Assembly (NCBI GenBank): GCA_030625445.1
Contig: DAOUQU010000065.1
Span: 1 to 7,759 of the forward strand
Source of the DNA: Gammaproteobacteria bacterium
GTDB taxonomy: Bacteria; Pseudomonadota; Gammaproteobacteria; Chromatiales; Chromatiaceae
Direction: 5' to 3'
DNA: 7,759 nt
Part shown: one piece after another, positions 1 through 6,520 of the stretch
Position numbering within the stretch: the first letter of the stretch is position 1
Layout: each line of letters begins with the position of its first letter
Translations under genes and position numbers: made by a program
Notes under the pieces: model-generated
Told to the model about the DNA's origin: nothing
What the model saw: the letters and a program-made list of their open reading frames with translations, nothing else
Database searches by the model: none

Positions 1-2283
1 CAGATCCCGGCGGGGGAGGATGGTCAGCTGGGCCTCGCCTGCGATCTGCTCCATCTCCACGCCACGCGTACCCTCTACTCCGCGGACCAGCGCCTCGATA
101 GCCTTGCCTTTTTCAGCCAGCACTTTCAGGTCAGGGCCGAACAACTTGATGGCAAGCTGTGCCTTGACGCCGGAGAGCAACTCGTCAACACGTGTGGCGA
201 TGGGTTGGGAGAAGGTCAACAGCAGTCCCGGATGCACAGACAGCGCCTCCTCGAACTTTTGCTGCAGAGAAAAGCGGTCACTGGCGCTGTTCCATGCATC
301 GACCGGCTTCAGCCCTACGTAGATCTCCACGTTGGAGACGGGCTCCGGGTCGCCGCCCAGTTCGGCTCTGCCTATCCGGCTCGAAGCGTAGGTGACCTCC
401 GGAAACTCCATGAGGCGTTTTTCCAGTTGTGCGGCCACGGACAAAGCCGTTTCCAGGCTGGCTGATGGCGCCAGGGTGACCCGGATATTGATTGTGCCCT
501 CTTCCAGTTCCGGCACGAACTCCGTGCCCAGGCGGGGCACCAGCGTCAATGCTGCGGCGAACAACACCATGGCCGCCAGCACAACTATCCATTTCAGTTT
601 CAGGGCAACACGCAGGGCGCGTTGATAGAGCCACTCCAGTGGCATGAATACCGGGCTGTTGCGATGCTTGACTGCCCGCTTGAAGGCAAACGTGGCAAGG
701 GCGGGTATGACGATCAGCGCCACCACCAGTGAGGTTAGCATAGCCAGTATGATGGAGACGGCCATGGGCTGGAACAGCTTGCCCTCGACTCCTTCGAGTG
801 CAAACAGCGGGGCGAAGACAACAATGATGATGATCACTGCATAGAATACCGGACGGCCCACCTCACGGGCGGCCTCCTGAATGCGCAGCGGGATGCCGTG
901 GCGGTCATGAGACGCGTCATAGGGATCGGAAACCCCGGGCGCGATGTTGTTGCTGACATGTTCCAGGTGTTCTTCGTCAGGGCGGGAGAGGTGCTTGAAG
1001 ATATTCTCCATCATCACCACCGAGCCGTCCACCATCATGCCGATGGCGATGGCGAGTCCGCCCAGAGACATCAGGTTGGCCGAGAGCCCCAGGTAACTCA
1101 TGGCGGTCAAGGCCACTCCTATAGAGAGGGGGACCGAGATCAGCACCAGCAGCGTGGCGCGGAGATTGAGCAGGAACAGCAGCAGCACCAGTACGATCAG
1201 CACAAAGGCCTCGGCGAGCGCCTTGCTGACCGTATTGACGGCCTGTTCCACCAGGTCGGCCTGATCATAAAAGGGTTCGATGGTAACGCCGTCCGGCAAC
1301 GCCTGTTGTATGGCGGGGAGGCGTTCCTTGACGGCGTCGATGGTAGCCTTGGTATTGGCGCCCAGGCGCTTGAGCACAATGCCGACGACAACCTCACCGA
1401 GTGTCTCCGGGTTTCCTTCGGCATTGCGGCGCGTCATGGTTACCGCACCCTGACGGATTTCACCGCCAAATCTCACCTGTGCGACATCCGCCACACGCAC
1501 CACTACGCCGTCATGATCTTTCAGCGGGATGTTGCGTATGTCGCGCAGACCATCATCACCTGCACGCACCCAGCCCACCCCGCGTATCACCAGCTGTTCT
1601 GCCCCCCGGTTCAGAAACCAGCCGCCTGCATTACGGTTATTCTCCTGGATGGCCCGGGCAATCTCGTCGATGCTGATGCCATAGGAGAGCTGCTTGTCGG
1701 GGTTGACCTGCACCTGGTACTGGCGCACCTCTCCACCGTAGGAGAGCACATCGGTGATGCCGTCTATCGGCAAAAGCAGCAATTTTACCACCCAGTCATT
1801 GATGCTGCGCAGGGCGATGGAATCATATTGTTGCTGATTGTCAGAGCGCAGGATGTACTGATAGACCTGTCCCAGTCCCGATGTATTTGGCCCCATCTCC
1901 GGCGTACCGATGCCTTCGGGGATCTGTTCGCGGGCATCCTGCAGGCGCTCGAAGACAAGCTGGCGGGCGAAGTAGATATCTGTCTTCTCCTTGAATACCA
2001 CGGTGATCACAGAGAGGCCCGTCTTTGAGATGGAGCGCACCTCTTCCACATCCGGCAGTGCATACATGACGGCCTCGATGGGAAAGGTGATGAGCTGCTC
2101 AACCTCCTCGGCTGCGAGGCCCCGCGCCTCGGTATTGATCTGCACCTGGATATTGGTGACATCGGGGAAGGCATCGAGGTTCAGCTTCGGTATCAGAACT
2201 ACGGCTGCGGCGAGCACAGTCAGCAGACCAAGCACCACCAGCAGGCGGTTGGTCACGGACCAGTCAATGACTCTGTTGATCAT
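1..2283 (-). CDS. Heavy-metal efflux RND pump, CzcA/CusA family (3' end outside window)
   Basis: Inner-membrane proton/metal antiporter of the HME-RND family, the engine of a tripartite pump that expels metal ions across the envelope. The reading frame is open for 761 codons from ATG 2283-2281 to the window edge; family members have about 1,040-1,070 residues, so roughly the last 300 are missing. TM1 is near residues 14-32, followed by the family signature NLDAFPDVTN. The TM4 motif GMMVDGSVVMMEN carries D419 and E426, matching the proton-relay Asp and Glu of CzcA (D408, E415), while the first CzcA Asp (D402) is Ala413, as in CusA. Recalled CusA metal-relay methionines M573, M623 and M672 align with R601, N651 and E701, so Cu(I)/Ag(I) export is unlikely and a divalent cation is inferred. 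A polar loop (about 430-465) precedes the helix at about 475. It starts 10 bases after the fusion-protein stop with a weak ribosome site, suggesting translational coupling. Family certain; substrate uncertain. Confidence 0.95.
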   Translation of the reverse strand, partial: MINRVIDWSVTNRLLVVLGLLTVLAAAVVLIPKLNLDAFPDVTNIQVQINTEARGLAAEEVEQLITFPIEAVMYALPDVEEVRSISKTGLSVITVVFKEKTDIYFARQLVFERLQDAREQIPEGIGTPEMGPNTSGLGQVYQYILRSDNQQQYDSIALRSINDWVVKLLLLPIDGITDVLSYGGEVRQYQVQVNPDKQLSYGISIDEIARAIQENNRNAGGWFLNRGAEQLVIRGVGWVRAGDDGLRDIRNIPLKDHDGVVVRVADVAQVRFGGEIRQGAVTMTRRNAEGNPETLGEVVVGIVLKRLGANTKATIDAVKERLPAIQQALPDGVTIEPFYDQADLVEQAVNTVSKALAEAFVLIVLVLLLFLLNLRATLLVLISVPLSIGVALTAMSYLGLSANLMSLGGLAIAIGMMVDGSVVMMENIFKHLSRPDEEHLEHVSNNIAPGVSDPYDASHDRHGIPLRIQEAAREVGRPVFYAVIIIIVVFAPLFALEGVEGKLFQPMAVSIILAMLTSLVVALIVIPALATFAFKRAVKHRNSPVFMPLEWLYQRALRVALKLKWIVVLAAMVLFAAALTLVPRLGTEFVPELEEGTINIRVTLAPSASLETALSVAAQLEKRLMEFPEVTYASSRIGRAELGGDPEPVSNVEIYVGLKPVDAWNSASDRFSLQQKFEEALSVHPGLLLTFSQPIATRVDELLSGVKAQLAIKLFGPDLKVLAEKGKAIEALVRGVEGTRGVEMEQIAGEAQLTILPRRDL

Positions 2284-2293
2284 GCAGGGGCTT

Positions 2294-3445
2294 CTAATGG
2301 TTATGTACTTCGAAACCGGACTTTGCCAGTTCCGACTGCACAAAGAAGGCTCCCCGAGTGACTACGCGGACGCCGGCTGCAAGACCCTTGACCACGGCCA
2401 CCTCCGACAGTTGGCGGACAATCTCAACCTCTTGTGGCTCGAACTCTCCCGGCTCCTCTTCCACGAAGACCTGCCAGTCGCCGTCAGGGCTTCGCAAAAG
2501 GGCATTCACGGGCAGGGTTAATGCTGATTTATCAGGTTTACTTGTTTGGATTCTTACGCTTACAAACTGACCGGGGTGCAGACGGTCGTGTGGATTGGGA
2601 ATCTCCAGGCGAACGCCGAGAGTACGCGTGGTCTCATCCAGGGCATGATGGATCTGGATAACCTTGCCACTAATCCACTCCCCGCCTGCAAATACGCGTG
2701 CAGGGGCGCCTATGGCAAGCTCGGATATCGATTCAGGGTTGACTCTGGCCTCTACCCAGAGCCTGGATTCATCGGTGAGCTCGAAAAGCAACTCACCGGG
2801 CTCGACCATTTTTCCGACAATGAAGTCATCACGGATTACTGTGCCTGCCTGCGGTGAAAGCAGGGTAAAACTGCCATCGACTGCACTGACATCTGTCTCA
2901 TCGATCAGGCTCTCAGCCTGCCTGGCTGTCATGCCATAAGCGAGTAATTTTGCATGCGCCTGCTGATAGGCAATCCTGGCTTCAACATGTTGTTGCTCAG
3001 AGACTACCTGTGTGCCCAGTTTTTTTGCCCGTTGCCACTCCATGGCGGCAACCAGTGCTGTTCCCTGCGCCTCAGCCATCGAGGCGCTGGAGAGTGTCAC
3101 CAGCGGCTGCCCCGTGGTCACCTGATCACCGAGGCGGGCATGGCGTTTTACAATCTGGGCCTCGATGCGTGGTGTAATCTGGCTTGAAGCATAGGCATTG
3201 AGCTGAACCTCACCTGGCGCTTCAATCTCCTCGGCAACCGGCTGGGCTGTAAGTGTCTCCACGACGATGCCTGCAATGCGGCGCTGTTCCGGGCTCAGGT
3301 GAACCCGGTTTTTCTCTTCGTCTCCATGATCCTGATCAGCTGCTGATGATGCTCCGGCACCTCGATGGTTTTCCACGGCAGCAAGCGTATTACTATAAAG
3401 AAATACCAGAGTCAGGAGGCATAAACTCCACATTTGAATTTTCAT
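2294..3445 (-). CDS. Periplasmic membrane fusion protein of metal RND efflux (CzcB/CusB/HlyD family)
   Basis: Periplasmic adaptor linking the RND pump to an outer-membrane channel. The 383-residue protein opens with a signal peptide (residues 1-23, hydrophobic LCLLTLVFLYSNTLAA, likely cut after A23). A short mature N-terminus with scattered His/Asp/Glu follows. Next comes the CzcB-like start HLSPEQRRIAGIVVETL (49-65), the first lipoyl/barrel-sandwich half (about 75-120), a short helical hairpin (about 120-185), the second lipoyl half (SPQAGTVI, 197-204), a beta-barrel (about 225-300) and a membrane-proximal domain (about 305-370). It ends in FEVHNH, a short His-bearing tail resembling CzcB-type adaptors. 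The N-terminal CusB methionine site is not evident. The start is supported by an AGGA ribosome site about 8 bases upstream. It is the middle gene of the operon, 10 bases before the pump gene. Family call is firm; metal specificity is inferred. Confidence 0.94.
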   Translation of the reverse strand: MKIQMWSLCLLTLVFLYSNTLAAVENHRGAGASSAADQDHGDEEKNRVHLSPEQRRIAGIVVETLTAQPVAEEIEAPGEVQLNAYASSQITPRIEAQIVKRHARLGDQVTTGQPLVTLSSASMAEAQGTALVAAMEWQRAKKLGTQVVSEQQHVEARIAYQQAHAKLLAYGMTARQAESLIDETDVSAVDGSFTLLSPQAGTVIRDDFIVGKMVEPGELLFELTDESRLWVEARVNPESISELAIGAPARVFAGGEWISGKVIQIHHALDETTRTLGVRLEIPNPHDRLHPGQFVSVRIQTSKPDKSALTLPVNALLRSPDGDWQVFVEEEPGEFEPQEVEIVRQLSEVAVVKGLAAGVRVVTRGAFFVQSELAKSGFEVHNH

Positions 3446-3681
3446 GATTGATTCCTGCGGTCTGGCTCCCCGGGAGATTAACAGGGAAAATTCCTATCAA
3501 GCAACCAGTAGCCTGTTGATGATTCCGGGTAATAAAATCACCTGAAATATGCTGAGGAATGAGGAACATGAGCAGACCATTCCTGCGTATCCTGCGCTCA
3601 CGGTATTTGCACTTCCGTGTACGTCAGATGCGGAAGCTTCGCAACAGCGCAGCACCACAGCGATTTTCAGGTGAAAAGGAA
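3446..3681 (-). other. Intra-operon gap with a nested hairpin
   Basis: This 236-base stretch separates the CzcI-like gene from the fusion-protein gene and holds no credible gene. The one frame that crosses it begins inside the CzcI-like gene in another register and has no recognisable domain. Near its middle three sets of complementary arms nest inside one another: 3592-3598 with 3646-3652, 3607-3610 with 3641-3644, and 3612-3617 with 3631-3636, around a 13-base loop (3618-3630). There is no T-tract after the hairpin on the minus strand, so a simple terminator is unlikely. It may stabilise mRNA, mark a processing site or attenuate; none of these is demonstrated. Confidence 0.5.
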
Positions 3682-3999
3682 TCAGGCCGTGATTGGCGGG
3701 CGCAGCGGGAGTGGCGGAGAGAAGGAGTTTAATGAAAAGAAGTAGCGAGAAAGCGACTGACTGTTGTCTGTTGAGAGTTGCAGGGTCTCTGTGCTGCTCA
3801 GGCCAAGCAGATGTAATGCAGCGTGGTAGCAATGGTCGTATGAGGAGCCTGTATCACTATTTGCGGAATCCTGATCGTGATCGCTGATCGTGTGGATTTG
3901 ATCCATATCCTGCGAGAAAGCATGCACATCAGCAGCCAGCACCATTCCGTTGCAGAATAGCGAGAGCATCAGCAGTGAGACGACGACGCGATAGAGCAT
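3682..3999 (-). CDS. Small secreted CzcI-like protein, first gene of metal-efflux operon
   Basis: A 105-residue protein with a clear signal peptide (VVVSLLMLSLFCNGMVLAA, likely cut after A23). The mature part is rich in Asp, His and Ser (for example DMDQIHTISDHDQDS), then has DHCYHAALHLLGL and ends in the proline-rich PPLPLRPPITA. Small exported proteins with a Cys/His cluster and a proline-containing end lie at the head of czc-type operons (CzcI and similar proteins), where a regulatory or metal-binding periplasmic role is proposed. Size, export signal, position and composition fit that group, but I cannot align it, so the call is inferential. The start at 3999 is chosen because it gives the full signal peptide and lies just downstream of a good promoter; its ribosome site is weak. 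Translation stops 236 bases before the fusion-protein start. Confidence 0.72.
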   Translation of the reverse strand: MLYRVVVSLLMLSLFCNGMVLAADVHAFSQDMDQIHTISDHDQDSANSDTGSSYDHCYHAALHLLGLSSTETLQLSTDNSQSLSRYFFSLNSFSPPLPLRPPITA

Positions 4000-4031
4000 T
4001 TCATGACTCTGAGCAGGAGGTTGTGCTTTTC

Positions 4032-4060
4032 AGTCTAGGAACCTGATTTCATTTTGTCAA
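4032..4060 (-). promoter_or_regulatory. Sigma70-like promoter of the metal-efflux operon
   Basis: On the minus strand a perfect -35 box TTGACA (4055-4060) is followed by exactly 17 bases and then TAGACT (4032-4037), which matches four of six bases of the -10 consensus. The start codon of the CzcI-like gene is 32 bases beyond the -10 box, leaving a short leader. No convincing MerR-type dyad lies in the spacer, so the regulator is not visible. Confidence 0.6.
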
Positions 4061-4164
4061 ACTTAAATTCTCTCCATACTGGGAATGAACAGGAAATATC
4101 GGAAAGTTATTTATGGACAACCCCTGACGGCTGTGCGATATGTTCATACCTTGTAGCGGGTAAA
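4061..4164. other. Non-coding gap between the ODP gene and the efflux operon
   Basis: About 100 AT-rich bases lie between the ODP stop codon and the operon promoter. Both flanking genes run on the minus strand. I see no strong hairpin with a T-tract after the ODP gene, so read-through from it into the efflux operon is possible. No gene is supported here. Confidence 0.4.
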
Positions 4165-4893
4165 TTATGTAGATAGCTCGTCGGCAAGGGCGCGCAGCAG
4201 TTTTGCACCATCACCACGCCATGCGCTGCCATGCATGCATGCGAGTGTTGTGGGGTTTGTCGAGGCCAACCTCTCAAGCATCGCACGTGCGTTTTTCGTA
4301 TGTGAGAAGTAGTCCATCTGTTTGCGGAAAGCTTCGCTCGGACCAAGAATATCCGATTCCGTTATGGGCGGAAGATCAGCGCCTCCCTGCGTGAACAGAT
4401 CGCCACATAGCAACGTGGAGGTTTGTTCTTCCATCAGAAAGCCGCATTCCCAGGCGTGCGGCAGATGCGGAGTGTCGAACCAACGCACAGAGTGCCTTCC
4501 CAGAGAAAGCAGTTCTCCGTCAGCGAGAGCACGGGGCTCGCGATCAGCAAGGTCTCTGATCGACACCATAGCCGCAACAGTACCGCACAGTGGGACGGAG
4601 TCCGGAGCGGCGGCAAGCCATTCGTTGAGCGAACCGCATTCGTCGGCTTCCACGTGGGAAAACCCGATATAGCGAAGCTTTTCGACCGGCAAAATGCTCG
4701 CCACTGCTTCACGCACCAGCGGAAACATCTTTCGCAGCCCGGTGTGGAAGAGCAGCGGCTCATCATCCACAATGAGGTATTGGTTGAATGAGAACCCGCC
4801 TGCACCAGGAATCTCAACCGGTGTGTTTATGCGATAGATCCCGTCTGCAATTTCATGCACATTTGTCCCGGATTCCTTGTTCGTAATGTTCAT
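4165..4893 (-). CDS. Stand-alone oxygen-binding di-iron (ODP) metallo-beta-lactamase-fold protein
   Basis: Cytoplasmic protein of 242 residues with no signal peptide. It resembles the di-iron domain of flavodiiron proteins but has no flavodoxin or rubredoxin part, so it matches the single-domain ODP type, where O2 binding, O2/NO reduction with a separate partner, or sensing have been considered. Visible metal-site motifs in order: FSHVEADE (H80, E82, D84), TPHLPHAWECG (H143), LLCGDLFTQGG (D165) and CMHGSAW (H221), together the usual flavodiiron ligand set. The position after D84, commonly His in flavodiiron proteins, is Glu85. The start at 4893 is preferred over an in-frame ATG at 5007 because the domain begins naturally here, an AAGAGG ribosome site lies about 7 bases upstream, and the 38 extra residues look unlike the family. 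It is divergent from the CDF gene. A hydrolase of the wider fold is less likely, since the canonical HxHxDH motif is absent. Confidence 0.85.
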   Translation of the reverse strand: MNITNKESGTNVHEIADGIYRINTPVEIPGAGGFSFNQYLIVDDEPLLFHTGLRKMFPLVREAVASILPVEKLRYIGFSHVEADECGSLNEWLAAAPDSVPLCGTVAAMVSIRDLADREPRALADGELLSLGRHSVRWFDTPHLPHAWECGFLMEEQTSTLLCGDLFTQGGADLPPITESDILGPSEAFRKQMDYFSHTKNARAMLERLASTNPTTLACMHGSAWRGDGAKLLRALADELST

Positions 4894-4917
4894 CAGAGAA
4901 CCTCTTCCACATCTCAA

Positions 4918-4947
4918 TTGACATAAATAAAGCATAGACGAGAATAT
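4918..4947 (+). promoter_or_regulatory. Possible promoter of the CDF transporter gene
   Basis: A perfect TTGACA (4918-4923) on the plus strand is followed after 18 bases by GAATAT (4942-4947), a poor -10 match. If used it would give a leader of about 100 bases before the start at 5055, and it would overlap the proposed divergent ODP promoter, so the two could compete. Confidence 0.3.
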
Positions 4948-4958
4948 GAAATCATCAA
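4931..4958 (-). promoter_or_regulatory. Possible promoter of the ODP gene
   Basis: On the minus strand TTGATG (4953-4958) and TATGCT (4931-4936) are 16 bases apart, each matching four of six consensus bases. They sit 37 bases upstream of the preferred start at 4893. They lie within the longer in-frame extension, which supports the shorter start if the promoter is real. Confidence 0.35.
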
Positions 4959-5054
4959 GAACGATTTCCAGTACCCTGTTGCCCCTGCTTGTATGGACTC
5001 TTTCCAAAAAGAATTCACTATGGACTTTCTGATAAATGTCGTTAACCTGATTCT

Positions 5055-5930
5055 ATGACTGAGCATCACCACCATCACAGCAGCAGCGACCGCCTTGGCC
5101 TTGCCTTTATTCTAAATCTGGCATTCACCATCATTGAGTTCATCGGCGGTGCATTGACCAACAGCATGGCCATCATGGCGGATGCAGTTCATGACCTCGG
5201 CGACACCCTGGCCATCGGTCTCGGCTGGACACTGGATCGTGTGGGTAAAAAGGAGGCGGATGATGGGTTTACCTATGGCTACCACCGCTTATCGCTGTTG
5301 GGCGCATTGATCAACGGCGCCATTCTCATCATCGGCAGCCTTTGGATATTGACTGAAGCACTCCCCAGACTGATCAACCCGCAGATGCCCAATGCCGTCG
5401 GCATGATCTGGCTGGCCATCCTGGGAGTGACGGTCAATGGCTTTGCTGCTTACAAACTCAGTGGTGGCAAGACACTCAACGAGAAGGTGCTCAACTGGCA
5501 TCTTCTTGAGGATGTGCTGGGTTGGGTGGCGGTGCTGATCGTAAGCATCGTGCTGTTATTTGTTGAGTGGCCCATCCTGGATCCGATTCTCTCTATCGCC
5601 TTTACCCTGTTTATTCTGTTCAATGTTCTGAAGAGATTGGGCCAGACAGTTCGCCTGTTTCTACAGGCGGCTCCCGACAGACGTATTGCCGAGCAGACCA
5701 GGGGGGAACTGGAGGCGCTGGAGCATGTTGCGCAAGTCCATCATCTGCACGTCTGGTCACTGGATGGAGAGCGTCACGTATTGAGTGCGCACCTGCTGCT
5801 CGATACGCCGATCAGCCGTGAAACCCAGGCTGAAATCAAGTCTGCAGTCAAATCAGCGCTTGAGCAATATGACTTCTCACACACCACAATCGAGCTGGAG
5901 GACAGCCTCGAGACCTGCCGTGACTCCTGA
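5055..5930 (+). CDS. Cation diffusion facilitator (CDF), probable Zn2+ exporter
   Basis: Inner-membrane metal/proton antiporter of 291 residues, a usual CDF length. The N-terminus MTEHHHHHSSSD has five consecutive His, a natural metal-binding tail. About six membrane segments follow (near 14-34, 38-58, 79-100, 113-132, 150-172 and 173-192). TM2 carries ADAVHDLGD (H46, D50) and TM5 carries HLLED (H149, D153); the HxxxD pair in both helices is the tetrahedral site typical of Zn-CDF proteins. The cytoplasmic C-terminal domain (about 200-285) has HHLHVWSLDG and HTTIELE, conserved metal-sensing and dimer elements. An in-frame stop at 5043-5045 fixes 5055 as the first possible ATG, although no good ribosome site precedes it. 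It should export Zn, possibly Co or Cd, to the periplasm, where the RND system encoded to its left could take over. The stop codon lies within the loop of an inverted repeat. Confidence 0.95.
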   Translation: MTEHHHHHSSSDRLGLAFILNLAFTIIEFIGGALTNSMAIMADAVHDLGDTLAIGLGWTLDRVGKKEADDGFTYGYHRLSLLGALINGAILIIGSLWILTEALPRLINPQMPNAVGMIWLAILGVTVNGFAAYKLSGGKTLNEKVLNWHLLEDVLGWVAVLIVSIVLLFVEWPILDPILSIAFTLFILFNVLKRLGQTVRLFLQAAPDRRIAEQTRGELEALEHVAQVHHLHVWSLDGERHVLSAHLLLDTPISRETQAEIKSAVKSALEQYDFSHTTIELEDSLETCRDS

Positions 5931-5939
5931 TGCGGCAGG
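5914..5939 (+). terminator. Inverted repeat across the CDF stop codon, weak terminator candidate
   Basis: CCTGCCG (5914-5920) and CGGCAGG (5933-5939) form a perfect 7-base stem with a 12-base loop that contains the stop codon (5928-5930). The following bases, CTTTCC, are only a short T-rich run, so intrinsic termination would be inefficient. It could serve as an mRNA 3' stabiliser instead. Confidence 0.4.
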
Positions 5940-5969
5940 CTTTCCATAGAGAGAGGTCTGCAATAGAGG

Positions 5970-5997
5970 TTGGAAGCAAACACATGGCGTGGATAGT
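5970..5997 (+). promoter_or_regulatory. Possible promoter of the VOC gene
   Basis: TTGGAA (5970-5975) and GATAGT (5992-5997) are 16 bases apart, each matching four of six consensus bases, and lie 35 bases before the VOC start. This is a weak prediction, but the gene needs a nearby promoter if the upstream inverted repeat terminates. Confidence 0.25.
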
Positions 5998-6032
5998 AGA
6001 GTAAGATCACCAGTCACCATAGGAGGGGATCA

Positions 6033-6431
6033 ATGAAGATGACACACACCAGATTGCTGGTATCGAATTACCATGACTGCTTTGTTTTTTACCGGGATAT
6101 CATGGGATTTTCTGTAGCCTGGGGGGATGAAAACGGTTTTTACGCTGACTTCGATGCTGATGGCCATGTGCTGGCACTGTTTGGAAAAGAACCAATGGCG
6201 GAAGCCATCGGCGCCGAACCGCCAAAACCAAAGTCACGGCAGCAGGATGATGTGTGTCTGATCTTTGCCGTGGAAGATGTCGATGGCGCTTATGCTTCGT
6301 TACTGGAGAAGGGCGTTGTCCCGATAAACAAGCCCCATGATCGAACAGAGTGGGGAATCAGATGTTTTCACTTTCGTGATCCGGGCGGAAATCTGATTGA
6401 GATCAATAAAGAGATCGGAATGAGCGGCTGA
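6033..6431 (+). CDS. VOC superfamily (glyoxalase/bleomycin-resistance fold) protein
   Basis: A 132-residue cytoplasmic protein with one VOC module made of two beta-alpha-beta-beta-beta halves. The first half begins HTRLLVSNYHDCFVFYRDIMGF (residues 5-26) and the second begins DVCLIFAVEDVDGAYASLLEKG (about 73-94). It ends in the family signature RDPGGNLIEINKE (115-127). H5 and E123 sit where metal-ligand residues often occur in this superfamily; the others cannot be assigned by eye. Members act as glyoxalases, dioxygenases, isomerases or drug-binding proteins, and single-module proteins of this size are rarely predictable, so no substrate is given. The start is very secure: AGGAGG (6021-6026) lies 6 bases upstream of the ATG, the best ribosome site in the window. 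It lies 102 bases downstream of the CDF gene on the same strand; a functional link is not shown. Confidence 0.9.
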   Translation: MKMTHTRLLVSNYHDCFVFYRDIMGFSVAWGDENGFYADFDADGHVLALFGKEPMAEAIGAEPPKPKSRQQDDVCLIFAVEDVDGAYASLLEKGVVPINKPHDRTEWGIRCFHFRDPGGNLIEINKEIGMSG

Positions 6432-6520
6432 CGCCCCTCTCCTACGTCGAGATGACAAACTGTAAACCGGAAAATGAAGGATGCCAAATTGAGAATAGAA
6501 GCTGAACCCCGGAACTCTCT

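Noticed and set aside
278..634. Minus-strand open frame of 118 residues
   Set aside because: It is an alternative frame on the same strand as the RND pump, whose periplasmic domain is clearly encoded there.
898..2028. Long plus-strand open frame of 376 residues rich in His, Gln and Asp
   Set aside because: It lies antisense to the RND pump gene, which shows clear family motifs throughout; the frame is a by-product of the pump's codons and has no domain.
3497..3832. Minus-strand open frame of 111 residues spanning the gap after the CzcI-like gene
   Set aside because: It starts out of register inside the CzcI-like gene, has no ribosome site or recognisable domain, and its composition does not look coding.
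4203..4244. CATGCATGCATGC run and CACCAC clusters
   Set aside because: They fall in the ODP coding sequence over the conserved ACMHG metal-site codons, so they are explained by coding.
4894..5007. 38-residue N-terminal extension of the ODP protein from an upstream ATG
   Set aside because: The extra residues do not look like the family, the downstream ATG has a better ribosome site, and a candidate promoter lies within the extension.
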